DNA of 64,000 nt from Algoriphagus sp. (GCA_030729785.1 JANQWS010000023.1:124001-188000), one strand, 5' to 3'; shown: positions 16,995 through 25,694, counted from the stretch's first letter. Program-made: numbers and translations. Notes: generated by a model from the letters alone, not told the origin.

Positions 16995-18455
16995 ATGAAA
17001 AGAAAGAATTTAAAGCCCGAAAAAAACTCAAGAAGAAACTTTATCAAAGGATCTGTACTTGCAGTTGCAGGAATAACCCTTGTACCAAGGCATGTCTTGG
17101 GAGGTCCAGGCTACTTAGCTCCAAGTGATCGACTACGAGTCGCTTCCATTGGAATCGGAGGAATGGGTTACGGGGACCTTTCTGGAGTACATAAAAGCGG
17201 AAAAGTAGACATTATTGCCCTCTGTGATGTGGATGATACCCGAGCTGCAAAGGGAAGAAAAGATCATTCAAAAGCTTCCTACTATAAGGATTACAGAGTG
17301 ATGCTTGAAAAGGAGGAGAAAAATATTGATGCAATTACGGTTTCTACACCTGATCACATGCATGCAGTCCAAGCTATGATGGCCATGAGAATGGGTAAGC
17401 ACGTTTATGTTCAAAAACCCCTGTCCCACGACATTTATGAGGCTAGAATGCTCACTGAAGCAGCTGAGAAATACAAAGTAGTGACGCAGATGGGCAACCA
17501 GGGTTCATCTGGTGATGGGGTACGGAAGATGGTAGAATGGTACGAAGCTGGACTCATTGGGGAGGCTATTAAGGTTTGGTCCTGGACCAACCGACCTGTT
17601 TGGCCCCAAGGGATTCCATGGCCAAGTACCCCTATTACCCCTCCTGCTGATTTAGATTGGGACCTTTGGCTTGGAACTGCTCCCTATAGAGACTATGTTG
17701 GTAATTTAGTTCCTTTTAATTGGAGAGGATGGTGGGATTATGGGACAGGAGCTCTTGGAGATATGGCTTGTCATATCATGGAACCACCCTTCCGCGTGCT
17801 GGGATTGGGATACCCCAAATCTGCTGAATGTTCTGTTGGCTCCGTCTATGTGGGTGAATTCAAGCAAGGTCATTTTCCAGAAAGTTGTCCTCCTTCCTCA
17901 CACATCACCTTAAGATTTGATCGTCCTGGAAAGGATGATCTGGAGTTCCATTGGATGGATGGTGGCATACAGCCAACCCGCCCTGAAGAGTTGGGAGCAA
18001 ATGAGCAAATGGGCGATGGTGGAAATGGCGTGATTATCGAAGGAACAAAAGGAAAAATGATGTGCTCCACCTATGGTGCTAATCCCCTCCTATTACCTAC
18101 CTCAAAAACTAAAGACATCCAAGTAAAAGAATCGCTCTATCGAGTTCCTGGAGGCGATCGAGGGCACTATGACAATTGGGTAAATGCTTGTATTGCAGGT
18201 TTTGGTTCCACTGAATTTAAGCAACTCAGCTCACCTTTCTCCATCGCTGGACCACTGACAGAATCGGTATTGATGGGTAATCTTGCCATCCGGAGCTACG
18301 ATTTACAAGTGCCTAGAAAGGGAAATGCAAATCAGGTGGATTACCCCGGTCGTGGAATCAAATTGCTTTGGGATGGACCAAATATGAAAATCACAAATTT
18401 CGAGCCTGCAAATCAGTTTGTAACCAGAACCTACAGATCCGGTCATGCGCTGTAA
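16995..18455 (+). CDS. Tat-exported Gfo/Idh/MocA family oxidoreductase
   Basis: The 486-aa protein begins with a twin-arginine signal (SRRNFIKGSVLAVAG), then a Rossmann fold (VASIGIGGMGYGDLSG), the Gfo/Idh/MocA nucleotide motif VSTPDHMHAVQAMMAMRMGKHVYVQKPL (catalytic Lys in QKP) and a C-terminal sugar-binding domain with YDNWVNACI. The cofactor is probably bound tightly before export, as in glucose-fructose oxidoreductase and the Tat-exported glycosidase-linked members. Substrate unknown; a carbohydrate or polyol is expected. It is divergent from the GH20-AGCS operon and ends at a bidirectional terminator. Confidence 0.9.
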   Translation: MKRKNLKPEKNSRRNFIKGSVLAVAGITLVPRHVLGGPGYLAPSDRLRVASIGIGGMGYGDLSGVHKSGKVDIIALCDVDDTRAAKGRKDHSKASYYKDYRVMLEKEEKNIDAITVSTPDHMHAVQAMMAMRMGKHVYVQKPLSHDIYEARMLTEAAEKYKVVTQMGNQGSSGDGVRKMVEWYEAGLIGEAIKVWSWTNRPVWPQGIPWPSTPITPPADLDWDLWLGTAPYRDYVGNLVPFNWRGWWDYGTGALGDMACHIMEPPFRVLGLGYPKSAECSVGSVYVGEFKQGHFPESCPPSSHITLRFDRPGKDDLEFHWMDGGIQPTRPEELGANEQMGDGGNGVIIEGTKGKMMCSTYGANPLLLPTSKTKDIQVKESLYRVPGGDRGHYDNWVNACIAGFGSTEFKQLSSPFSIAGPLTESVLMGNLAIRSYDLQVPRKGNANQVDYPGRGIKLLWDGPNMKITNFEPANQFVTRTYRSGHAL

Positions 18456-18510
18456 CATACTTAAAACCAATAGTTAAAGATTAAAAGTAGTTGGTTAGAT
18501 TAAGTAAAAA

Positions 18511-18543
18511 AAAAGCAAGCATTTCTCAATGCTTGCTTTTTTG
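18511..18543. terminator. Bidirectional rho-independent terminator
   Basis: A 13-bp stem AAAAGCAAGCATT / AATGCTTGCTTTT with a four-base loop, A-run before and T-run after, sits between the convergent Gfo/Idh gene and the DHS-like gene. Confidence 0.88.
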
Positions 18544-18559
18544 ATTTATTAAGATCTGC

Positions 18560-19531
18560 TTACTGATCTAAAACAATTGCAAAAATCAACGGAGCTACTA
18601 TGGTAGCATCTGATTCTACAATGAACTTGGGAGTCTTCATTCCTAACTTGCCCCAAGTAATTTTTTCGTTGGGTACAGCCCCAGAATAAGAGCCATAGGA
18701 AGTCGTAGAATCAGAGATCTGGCAGAAATAGCCCCAAAGCGGCACATTAGTTCGCTGCAAATCTTGGTGAAGCATGGGAACCACACAGATTGGGAAGTCC
18801 CCAGCAATACCTCCTCCGATTTGGAAAAAGCCAATGGTACTTTCTTCAGAAGCATTATGGGTATACCATTCCGCCAAGAACATCATGTATTCGATACCAG
18901 TTCTTACCGTATGTACGTTTTTCACATCCCCTGAAATGACATGACCTGCAAACATATTACCTAGAGTGGAATCTTCCCATCCAGGGACAATAATTGGGAG
19001 GTTTTTCTTAGCTGCTTCCAACAGCCAGCTATTTTTTGGATCAATCTGAAACGAAGCGTCCAGCTTGCCCGACAGCAATATTTTGTAGAAAAATTCGTGT
19101 GGAAAATAGGCTTCACCACTTTGATCGGCCTTCACCCATTCCTCAAGAATCACATTTTCGATTCTTCGCATTGCTTCCATTTCTGGAATACACGTATCTG
19201 TCACCCGATTCATGTGACGCTCCAATAAACCTTGCTCCTGCTCTGGAGTGAGTTCCCTGTAATTAGGCACGCGCTCGTAGTAATCATGAGCCACAAGATT
19301 AAACACATCCTCTTCCAAATTGGCTCCTGTACAGGAAATAATTTGAATTTTATCTTGCCGAATCATTTCCGCCAATGAAATCCCCATTTCGGCAGTTGAC
19401 ATCGCACCGGCAAGGGTTACCATCATTTTCCCACCTTCATTCAGGTGCGTTTTATAACCTTCTGCTGCATCAATTAATGCCGCTGCATTAAAGTGACGGT
19501 AATTGTGTTTTAAAAACTCAGTAATTTTCAT
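18560..19531 (-). CDS. Deoxyhypusine synthase-like protein
   Basis: I use ATG 19531 (MKITEFLKHNYRHFNAAAL); the tracked start is a TTG three codons upstream. The 323-aa protein matches deoxyhypusine synthase: GGKMMVTLAGAMSTAEMG, ISCTGANLEEDVFNL, PIIVPGWEDSTLGN and the catalytic-lysine segment ITWGKLGMKTPKFI, corresponding to the human VSWGKI active site. Bacteria lack eIF5A, so the substrate is different: bacterial homologs are proposed to act in polyamine (for example homospermidine) chemistry, but this is not proven here. A -7 element lies at 19557-19564. Confidence 0.88.
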   Translation of the reverse strand: MKITEFLKHNYRHFNAAALIDAAEGYKTHLNEGGKMMVTLAGAMSTAEMGISLAEMIRQDKIQIISCTGANLEEDVFNLVAHDYYERVPNYRELTPEQEQGLLERHMNRVTDTCIPEMEAMRRIENVILEEWVKADQSGEAYFPHEFFYKILLSGKLDASFQIDPKNSWLLEAAKKNLPIIVPGWEDSTLGNMFAGHVISGDVKNVHTVRTGIEYMMFLAEWYTHNASEESTIGFFQIGGGIAGDFPICVVPMLHQDLQRTNVPLWGYFCQISDSTTSYGSYSGAVPNEKITWGKLGMKTPKFIVESDATIVAPLIFAIVLDQ

Positions 19532-19556
19532 GTAAATCAATTTTTCTAAAGCATTG

Positions 19557-19564
19557 CAAAATTA
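19557..19564 (-). promoter_or_regulatory. Candidate -7 element for the DHS-like gene
   Basis: TAATTTTG on the minus strand (TAnnTTTG) lies 25 bases upstream of ATG 19531, between that start and the terminator of the upstream ompH-like gene. Confidence 0.4.
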
Positions 19565-19579
19565 CCCTTTTTTACCCAC

Positions 19580-19608
19580 AAAAAAACCCGGAAAATGTCC
19601 GGGTTTTT
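19580..19608 (-). terminator. Rho-independent terminator of the OmpH/Skp-like gene
   Basis: Stem AACCCGG / CCGGGTT with a seven-base loop, followed on the minus strand by a run of T. It lies 22 bases after the OmpH-like stop and before the DHS-like promoter. Confidence 0.82.
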
Positions 19609-19629
19609 AAAAATAAGTTGATTTACCTC

Positions 19630-20262
19630 CTATTTTTTTGCGGTGGAGTCGGCAGCTGCTGCTTTCGTGTCTGCTGCTCCTGGATTTGCATTGTATTTCT
19701 TGTTTAATCCTGTTACTACCGAGTTAGTTACATCAATAGCATCAGTTCCATACCAAATAGCTCCCCCACGCGTGTGACTGAGTATGAGATCAATGCCATT
19801 TTCCTTTGCATATTCTTTCATATACTCTTGGACTTGCTCATAAACCTCATTCAATAGATTGGATTCATCTCCTGACAATTCTTGCATCAAATTATTTCTG
19901 TAGCTGAGCAAGTTTTGTTCTTTTTGCATCAATTCATCTTGCTTGGCACGAATTTGATTTTGGGTCATACTTCCACCAGTTTGTTGAAACAACGCTACTT
20001 CTTGTTCAAAACCCTTGGCTCTAGATTGCAAATCCAAATCCAACTTTTTTCCTTTTTCAGTAATTTCTTCAGACTTCTTTTTGAAAAAATCGTATTTGTT
20101 GATGACCGAATCAGTGTGCACATAGGCAATTTTAAGATCTCCAGCAGCAGCCCCTTCCATTGAAGAAGAATCAGTGCTCGTCGATTCTGACTTATTTCCA
20201 CAGGAATAAGCCACTACTGCTACAAGAGCAAGAACTACGAAACGTGTAAAAGTTTTTTTCAC
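19630..20262 (-). CDS. OmpH/Skp-family periplasmic chaperone, lipoprotein form
   Basis: I choose the GTG at 20262 (VKKTFTRFVVLALVAVVAYSC) because the tracked start at 20292 lies inside a -7 promoter element (20290-20297). The 210-aa product has a lipobox ending VAYSC, a Ser/Thr linker, then the OmpH fold: DLKIAYVHTDSVINKYDF strand, a long charged coiled coil (~70-150) and a C-terminal DLILSHTRGGAIWYG strand. Skp-type trimers hold unfolded outer membrane proteins. The tail is Ala/Lys-rich (DTKAAAADSTAKK). Membrane anchoring of this type of chaperone is frequent in Bacteroidota. Confidence 0.86.
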   Translation of the reverse strand: MKKTFTRFVVLALVAVVAYSCGNKSESTSTDSSSMEGAAAGDLKIAYVHTDSVINKYDFFKKKSEEITEKGKKLDLDLQSRAKGFEQEVALFQQTGGSMTQNQIRAKQDELMQKEQNLLSYRNNLMQELSGDESNLLNEVYEQVQEYMKEYAKENGIDLILSHTRGGAIWYGTDAIDVTNSVVTGLNKKYNANPGAADTKAAAADSTAKK

Positions 20263-20289
20263 TTGAATAAAATTAGGGTTGATAGGTCG

Positions 20290-20297
20290 CAAATATA
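20290..20297 (-). promoter_or_regulatory. Candidate -7 element for the OmpH-like gene
   Basis: TATATTTG on the minus strand exactly fits TAnnTTTG and lies 27 bases upstream of the GTG start, deciding that start against the longer ORF. Confidence 0.5.
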
Positions 20298-20358
20298 GAT
20301 AAAGTATTTATTTTCTAAGAATCAGAGAAAATTTCATTCGTTAAATTCAGTTAATGGC

Positions 20359-21261
20359 CTAAAAAAATAAAGATTGGGCTAGACGAAATACTTGCGCATG
20401 TCCTTCTATGATGTCTTTTATTCTTTTTGAATAGCCACCACCCATGCAGCACATGATGGGGATGCCCAAAGATTTGGCGGTACCAAGTACCAGTTGATCT
20501 CGCTCTTGAATCCCATTTAATGTTAAGGAGAGGCGGCCCAATTGGTCCGAAGCTAATACATCCACCCCACTTTGATACAGGATAAAATCTGGTTGTCCCT
20601 CATCAATAAGCCTTTTCAAATTTCGATCAAGACTTGTAAGGTAAGTTCGGTCATCTGTACCATCTGCTAAACCAATATCCAAATCTGATTTTTCCTTTCG
20701 GTGAGGATAGTTCTTTTCTCCATGCATGCTGAACGTAATCACAGATGGATTCTCTTGAAAAAGTGCTGCAGTTCCGTTCCCTTGATGCACATCAAGGTCA
20801 ACAATTAGAATTTTTTTCGCAAGGTTCTTCAGTAACAAATAATTTGCTGTAATCGCCAAGTCATTGAGAATGCAAAATCCTTCCCCACGATTAAAAAAAG
20901 CATGATGGGTGCCACCTGCTATATTCATTCCAATGCCAAACTCTTTGGCATAACAAGCAGCTTGAACAGAACCTGCAGCTATGCATAGCTCTCGCTCAAT
21001 GAGGGCCTTACTCAATGGGAAGCCGATAGCACGAATTTCTGATTTGGACAATTCTAAGTTTTTTAGCCTCTCCAAATACAAAGCCTCATGAGTCGTTAAA
21101 ACCCACTCCTCTACCAAGTCCTGAGGTAAAAAAAAGTTGTCATCTACTACCGTTCCCTCAAAAAGCAGTTGCTCAGGTAGCAAACTATACTTTTCCATAG
21201 GAAATCGATGTCCTTCAGGTAAGGGGTGTGCAAAACTAGGGGCTAGTGCAATCTTGAGCAT
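20359..21261 (-). CDS. Histone deacetylase superfamily amidohydrolase
   Basis: The 300-aa protein has the class I/II HDAC fold motifs: GGTHHAFFNRGEGFCILNDLAI with the catalytic His pair (~residue 115), the zinc-binding VDLDVHQGNGTA (Asp and His ligands, ~150) and YQSGVDVLASD (~220). Bacterial members deacetylate small N-acetyl compounds such as acetylpolyamines or acetoin-related molecules, or lysine residues; here the substrate is unknown. A hairpin terminator ends directly before the ATG, so expression needs readthrough from the gene upstream or an unseen start site. Confidence 0.92.
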   Translation of the reverse strand: MLKIALAPSFAHPLPEGHRFPMEKYSLLPEQLLFEGTVVDDNFFLPQDLVEEWVLTTHEALYLERLKNLELSKSEIRAIGFPLSKALIERELCIAAGSVQAACYAKEFGIGMNIAGGTHHAFFNRGEGFCILNDLAITANYLLLKNLAKKILIVDLDVHQGNGTAALFQENPSVITFSMHGEKNYPHRKEKSDLDIGLADGTDDRTYLTSLDRNLKRLIDEGQPDFILYQSGVDVLASDQLGRLSLTLNGIQERDQLVLGTAKSLGIPIMCCMGGGYSKRIKDIIEGHAQVFRLAQSLFF

Positions 21262-21289
21262 AAAAAAAGCGTTGGTAAACTACCAACGC
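21262..21289 (-). terminator. Rho-independent terminator between the 189-aa gene and the HDAC-like gene
   Basis: A nine-base-pair stem GCGTTGGTA / TACCAACGC with a three-base loop is followed on the minus strand by seven T, which directly abut the HDAC-like ATG. Confidence 0.82.
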
Positions 21290-21312
21290 CTACCAATAGT
21301 TAAACCTATAAT

Positions 21313-21882
21313 TTAATCTTCGTCATCAAATTCCTCATCTTCAGTCATAAATGAGTATAAGGTATCATCCAAAACCAAGGTGTCGTCGTTGAATTCTTGG
21401 ATAAATTTGATAATTACTTCTTCATCTATTTGTTCTACGTTCAAGGAAACATCCAATCCAACGCCATAATCATGATTCGTATCTAGGTCTATAAATTCCT
21501 GAACCTTTACACTTTCCTCCTCTTCCATTTCCATGATCAGTTCAGTAATAAACCAACCAATTTCTTCCTCCTCAGGAGTCAATGGCTTCATATTTCCATT
21601 CTCATCTTCTTCGTAATTGATGGCTTTAAAGTTTGGAAATTTCTTTGCGGCTTCGTGTTCGGCTATTTCATACACCTCACTCGCATGGTGCAACCTGAGT
21701 GTGTATAATGCAGTATCGTAGACAACCTCTTTTCCTTCATACTTCCCAAGGAAATAAAAATTTACAAATTCTTCTGAATTCTCTTCATCATGGATTACTT
21801 TGAAAGGTAATTTGGATTTCTGCAATTCAGCCTTAAGCTGCGAGATAGTTTCTGGGTCAAATCCTGAGTTAGCAAAGTTCAT
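21313..21882 (-). CDS. Conserved acidic hypothetical protein, 189 aa
   Basis: No domain recognised. The soluble protein is acidic throughout, with a helical N-terminus (DPETISQLKAELQKSKLPFKVIHDE), a central mixed region containing LRLHHASEVYEIAEHEAAKKFP, an extended acidic loop (TPEEEEIGWF) and a very acidic C-terminus (MTEDEEFDDED). It has no signal peptide or membrane segment. It is monocistronic by its own terminator and lies divergent from the AlbA_2-domain gene, separated by 89 bp. Confidence 0.7.
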   Translation of the reverse strand: MNFANSGFDPETISQLKAELQKSKLPFKVIHDEENSEEFVNFYFLGKYEGKEVVYDTALYTLRLHHASEVYEIAEHEAAKKFPNFKAINYEEDENGNMKPLTPEEEEIGWFITELIMEMEEEESVKVQEFIDLDTNHDYGVGLDVSLNVEQIDEEVIIKFIQEFNDDTLVLDDTLYSFMTEDEEFDDED

Positions 21883-21971
21883 CAGCTATAAATTTAAAAT
21901 ATACGATTTTTAGTAAAGTCTTTAAACGAATATGGATGAATTCCACTTGTTAAAGAACAATTAAGGTGAAA

Positions 21972-22427
21972 ATGTTTCCAAAAAAATTAGATCAAGGATT
22001 TGTGAATCTATTGCTGCTAAAAGAGGAAGGTGAGCAACTTGAATTTAAGCAACAAATTAGTTCTCAAGAAAAAATTGCAAAAACCCTATCTGCCTTCGCC
22101 AATTCTAAAGGAGGAACTGTAGTAATCGGGGTTTCTGACCAACGAAAAATTATTGGTATTGATCCAGAAGAGGAGCGCTATATGGTGGCTGCTGCGAACG
22201 ATAATTTTTGTATTCCCAAGGTTTCTTTGGAATATCATGTCATCAAAATCAATTCAGAAAAGGATCAAGGGGAAGAAAAAATGGTGTTATTGATTGAAGT
22301 TCACACCACTTTGGGGCCTCAAATTTTTGTAAGACAAAAAAATGGAAGTTCAATAGCGTTTACAAGAATCGGGAACCAAAGTTTGGTAGTGAATTCAACC
22401 TCGACTTCCTTAGACAAACTAGAATAG
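21972..22427 (+). CDS. AlbA_2 (Schlafen AlbA-like) domain protein
   Basis: The ATG at 21972 or the GTG two codons earlier both fit. The 151-aa protein is essentially a single AlbA_2/'putative DNA-binding' domain: EGEQLEFKQQISSQEKIAKTLSAFANSKGGTVVIGVSDQRKIIGIDPEE, the hallmark E-F-K...A-F-A-N-x-x-G-G...G-V-x-D pattern. In larger proteins it precedes an ATPase and helix-turn-helix; here it stands alone, as in several Bacteroidota. A nucleic-acid or regulatory role is likely but not demonstrated. Confidence 0.84.
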   Translation: MFPKKLDQGFVNLLLLKEEGEQLEFKQQISSQEKIAKTLSAFANSKGGTVVIGVSDQRKIIGIDPEEERYMVAAANDNFCIPKVSLEYHVIKINSEKDQGEEKMVLLIEVHTTLGPQIFVRQKNGSSIAFTRIGNQSLVVNSTSTSLDKLE

Positions 22428-22575
22428 GTCTAGATTTCAAGAATCACTGAAAAAAATTATGTCTTGGGACAAATTAGTTAGTGAGCGGATTGAGGGGGTA
22501 TGAAAACCCAATAAAAATCTAGCTTACTAGCAAAAACCATTGGTGGAAATTTTCTAAATAATTGGTCCCTTACCC

Positions 22576-22583
22576 TATCTTTG
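22576..22583 (+). promoter_or_regulatory. Candidate -7 element for the desaturase gene
   Basis: TATCTTTG exactly fits TAnnTTTG. It lies inside the tracked ORF but 24 bases upstream of GTG 22607, which argues that the true start is downstream of 22562. Confidence 0.5.
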
Positions 22584-22606
22584 TTTATCATTTAACGACT
22601 CGCCTA

Positions 22607-23356
22607 GTGATCATAATTATCTTCTTCCTATTGCATTGGTATTTCTCACTCTTTTGCCAGAGTTTCTTTCTCCACCGGTATGCAGCCCACCAAATGTTTG
22701 TGATGAACAAATACTGGGAAAAGTTTTTTTACTTCTTTACTTGGATGTGGCAAGGAAGTTCTTACCTCTCTCCTCGTGCTTATGCGATTTTGCACCGCAT
22801 GCACCATGCCTATTCCGATACTCCACAAGATCCGCATAGCCCACATCACACTGAAAATCTGTTTTCAATGATGTGGAAAACAAAAAATATTTACAACGAT
22901 TATTTCAGTTTTAAACTTAAACCTGAAGACCGTTTTTCGAAAGATATTCCTGATTGGAATTCTTTCGATCGTTTTGCCGACAACATGACTGTTCGAATAG
23001 CTTGGGGACTTTTTTACGTTATCATTTATGTGGCTTGTATTTCTTATTTTGATTTAGCCGGAACACATTGGTGGATGTATTTTCTACTCCCCATTCATTT
23101 TTTGATGGGCCCTGTTCATGGAGCCATCGTCAATTGGAGTGGACACAAGTATGGCTATGCCAACTTTGACAACAACGACCAATCCAAAAATTCCTTGTTA
23201 TTAGATGTATTGATGCTGGGGGAATTGTTTCAAAACAATCACCATAAGCTTCCAAATCGAGCAAATTTTGCTGTAAAATGGTATGAGTTTGACCCAACCT
23301 ATCCCATTGTCAAACTCTTGCATGCTACAGGAATCATTAAGTTAAGAGCGGCTTAA
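22607..23356 (+). CDS. Acyl-CoA/fatty acid delta-9-type desaturase
   Basis: The tracked start is a TTG (22562) placed before a promoter-like element, so I start at GTG 22607, giving 249 aa beginning VIIIIFFLLHWYFSL. The three diiron histidine boxes are present: HRYAAH (~residue 23), HRMHH (~65) and NNHH (~223), with membrane helices between. The enzyme inserts a double bond in acyl chains using O2 and electrons from a ferredoxin or cytochrome partner, thus adjusting membrane fluidity. No partner gene is adjacent. A terminator follows the stop within about 15 bases. Confidence 0.88.
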   Translation: MIIIIFFLLHWYFSLFCQSFFLHRYAAHQMFVMNKYWEKFFYFFTWMWQGSSYLSPRAYAILHRMHHAYSDTPQDPHSPHHTENLFSMMWKTKNIYNDYFSFKLKPEDRFSKDIPDWNSFDRFADNMTVRIAWGLFYVIIYVACISYFDLAGTHWWMYFLLPIHFLMGPVHGAIVNWSGHKYGYANFDNNDQSKNSLLLDVLMLGELFQNNHHKLPNRANFAVKWYEFDPTYPIVKLLHATGIIKLRAA

Positions 23357-23369
23357 CTAGGTTGGCTAC

Positions 23370-23405
23370 AAAAAAAGGTGTTTCTGAAAAGAAGCACCTT
23401 TTTTG
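23370..23405 (+). terminator. Rho-independent terminator after the desaturase gene
   Basis: Stem AAAAAGGTGTTTC / GAAGCACCTTTTT with one G-T pair and a loop of about six bases, then T-rich sequence. It overlaps the tracked 73-aa ORF 23362-23583, which is therefore rejected as a gene. Confidence 0.8.
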
Positions 23406-23547
23406 TTTTACAGCCCAAAACCAATTCTATTGCAGCATACTTCAATTTAACCGATTCACCAAGAGAGCTTCAGCAGATTTAAAATTAAAAGCCCATTTCT
23501 TCTCGACTGGAATTGTTCCAATAATTTCCTTCCTACTTCCAAGCCTT

Positions 23548-23555
23548 TATATTTG
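23548..23555 (+). promoter_or_regulatory. Candidate -7 element for tyrS
   Basis: TATATTTG exactly fits TAnnTTTG and lies 24 bases upstream of the tyrS ATG. I see no TTTG -33 partner and no T-box leader. Confidence 0.5.
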
Positions 23556-23579
23556 TAGTCCCATACCCAACCCCCTATT

Positions 23580-24875
23580 ATGAATTCATTTATTCAAGAA
23601 CTGAGATGGAGAGGAATGCTCCAAGACATGACTCCAGATTTAGAAGAGCACCTTTCTAAAGGAATGGCAGCTGCCTACTTGGGTTTTGATCCCACCGCGG
23701 ACTCTTTACATATCGGTCACTTGGTTGGGGTAATGACCCTCCTGCATTTTCAACGCGCTGGTCATCAGCCAGTAGCCCTAGTCGGGGGTGCTACTGGGAT
23801 GATTGGAGACCCTTCTTTTAAGTCAGCCGAACGAAACTTATTGGATAAATCCACCTTAGACCACAATGTGGCGTGCATTCAAAAACAACTTGCTAAATTC
23901 CTTGATTTTTCTGGCCAGCAACCCAATAAAGCAGCTTTAGTCAATAATTACGATTGGATGTCCCAATTTACTTTTTTGGATTTTATTCGTGAGGTAGGAA
24001 AGCACATTACAGTCAATTACATGATGTCCAAGGATTCAGTAAAAAGACGTTTAGAGGATGGAAACGGCCTATCTTTCACTGAGTTTAGTTACCAATTGAT
24101 CCAAGGCTATGATTTTTACCACCTTTGGAAAAATCAAAACTGCAGTATCCAGCTAGGCGGTTCTGACCAGTGGGGCAATATCGTCACAGGTACCGAATTG
24201 ATTCGTCGAATGGGTGGAGGGAGTGCTTTTGCGCTCACGGTACCTTTGATCACCAAAGCTGATGGAACTAAGTTTGGAAAAACAGAAGGAGGCTCCGTTT
24301 GGCTTGATCCCGAAAAAACCTCCCCTTATGCCTTTTACCAATTTTGGTTAAATGTATCCGATGAAGATGCGAGTAAGTACATCCGTATTTTCACTGTACT
24401 AGATCAAGGGACTGTTGAAAGGTTGGAAAAAGAACATGCCCTAGCCCCTCACCAACGCATCCTTCAAAAAGAGATTGCGAAGGAGGTAACTACCATGGTG
24501 CACAGCAAGGAGGAATACGAAATGGCACTCAAGGCCTCTGAGATCCTCTTTGGAAAATCTTCAACGGAAGATTTAGCTTCCTTAGACGAACGTACTTTTT
24601 TAGCGGTATTCGATGGGGTTCCTCAGGTGCAATTGTCCCAAGAAATTTATTCCAGCATCGAGAATGTATTGGATTTGGTGAGTGAAAAAACGAATTATAC
24701 GCTTTTTCCATCCAAAGGTGAGGCTAGAAAAATGATCCTTGGTGGTGGAGTAAGTATCAACAAAGAGAAGGTGGAAGATCCACAAAATAAAATCACCTAT
24801 AACTTGCTACAAGGAAAATATTTGCTCGTACAGAAAGGAAAGAAAAATTATGCAATTGTAGCGGTCGTCGCTTAA
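23580..24875 (+). CDS. tyrS: Tyrosyl-tRNA synthetase
   Basis: The 431-aa class I synthetase has [18 protein letters not shown] (HIGH motif), the tyrosine-pocket [13 protein letters not shown] with the downstream [11 protein letters not shown], the KMSKS-equivalent KFGKTEGG (~residue 230), and a C-terminal S4-like domain ([26 protein letters not shown]). It charges tRNA-Tyr. KFGKT in place of KMSKS is the normal form of this TyrRS clade. It ends at a strong terminator and is followed by the TetR gene. Confidence 0.97.
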   Translation: MNSFIQELRWRGMLQDMTPDLEEHLSKGMAAAYLGFDPTADSLHIGHLVGVMTLLHFQRAGHQPVALVGGATGMIGDPSFKSAERNLLDKSTLDHNVACIQKQLAKFLDFSGQQPNKAALVNNYDWMSQFTFLDFIREVGKHITVNYMMSKDSVKRRLEDGNGLSFTEFSYQLIQGYDFYHLWKNQNCSIQLGGSDQWGNIVTGTELIRRMGGGSAFALTVPLITKADGTKFGKTEGGSVWLDPEKTSPYAFYQFWLNVSDEDASKYIRIFTVLDQGTVERLEKEHALAPHQRILQKEIAKEVTTMVHSKEEYEMALKASEILFGKSSTEDLASLDERTFLAVFDGVPQVQLSQEIYSSIENVLDLVSEKTNYTLFPSKGEARKMILGGGVSINKEKVEDPQNKITYNLLQGKYLLVQKGKKNYAIVAVVA

Positions 24876-24913
24876 CTGAAAAAATACAAAGACCTTTAAA
24901 AATTTGATTATTT

Positions 24914-24950
24914 AATAACATTTGACTTGGAGTCAAATGTTATTTTTTTT
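24914..24950 (+). terminator. tyrS terminator, possible dual palindromic operator
   Basis: A perfect 14-bp inverted repeat AATAACATTTGACT / AGTCAAATGTTATT with a TGG centre, followed by eight T, is a strong terminator for tyrS. It lies just upstream of the tetR promoter-like element (24964-24971), and its symmetry would also suit a TetR-type dimer. Confidence 0.8.
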
Positions 24951-24963
24951 GACTAAGATTTAA

Positions 24964-24971
24964 TACATTTG
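24964..24971 (+). promoter_or_regulatory. Candidate -7 element for the TetR gene
   Basis: TACATTTG exactly fits TAnnTTTG and lies 27 bases upstream of the ATG at 24999. The palindrome at 24914-24944 sits immediately upstream, over the -33 position. Confidence 0.45.
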
Positions 24972-24998
24972 ATTTAAATTGATTTTTTAATTCTTAAA

Positions 24999-25694
24999 AT
25001 GGCAGGAGAAAAAAACAAAGAAAAACTTATCCTAGATGCAGCTATAGGCTTATTTACCGCACAAGGATTTGCGGCTACAAGAATGGAGGATGTGGCCAAG
25101 AAAGCTGGAATCAGCAAAGGACTTACCTATTTTTATTACAAAAATAAGGAAGACCTTTTCATGGCCCTTACAAAAAAAGCATTTGAACAACTCAAGGAAG
25201 AATTTAGGGAGTCCCTACGTGCCAAAGGAAAAAACGGTCTTGAAATGCTCACCGACTTAGTTCAACGGATCTGGAAGTTTTCTAAGGAGCAACCAGTTTA
25301 TTATCAATCCATCCTACATTTTTTGGATTTGATGAAAAAGTACACTTCGCCTGAATTAAAAAAACAAATCAACCCTTTAATCCTTGATTCAATCCATTTT
25401 CACAAATTGTTGGAATTGCAATTAGATCCCATCCGTTTGGGTATTCAAATGGTTTCCCAAGGAATAAAGGATGGCAGCATTCGTCCAGAATTACAAGCAG
25501 AAATAACTTTTTACACGATTTGGAGTATGACCCTGGGATTTGAAAAAATGGAAGGACCCATTTCGTTTGAAGGTAAGGAAACCAAGGTCAGTCCTGAAGC
25601 TTGGCAGCGTGGATTTCTCAAGCTGATGCAAGACATGCTAAAAGGAACAATACAAGCATCAAAGCCTCAACTAATTCAAGCAAGTCTTTTCTAA
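24999..25694 (+). CDS. TetR/AcrR family transcriptional regulator
   Basis: The 231-aa protein has an N-terminal TetR helix-turn-helix: ILDAAIGLFTAQGFAATRMEDVAKKAGISKGLTYFYYKNKEDLF (residues ~10-55). The C-terminal helical ligand domain is divergent. It is 1.5 kb upstream of an acyl-CoA catabolic cluster (27.3-31.2 kb) with a small unknown gene and an MDR reductase between; TetR regulators of fatty-acid degradation (FadR/PsrA-like) often have such a location. The ligand and targets are inference. It is bounded by terminators on both sides. Confidence 0.93.
   Translation: MAGEKNKEKLILDAAIGLFTAQGFAATRMEDVAKKAGISKGLTYFYYKNKEDLFMALTKKAFEQLKEEFRESLRAKGKNGLEMLTDLVQRIWKFSKEQPVYYQSILHFLDLMKKYTSPELKKQINPLILDSIHFHKLLELQLDPIRLGIQMVSQGIKDGSIRPELQAEITFYTIWSMTLGFEKMEGPISFEGKETKVSPEAWQRGFLKLMQDMLKGTIQASKPQLIQASLF

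Noticed and set aside
23362-23583. 73-aa ORF between the desaturase gene and tyrS
   Set aside because: It spans a rho-independent terminator and the tyrS -7 element and has no recognisable domain; a promoter/leader region is a better description.
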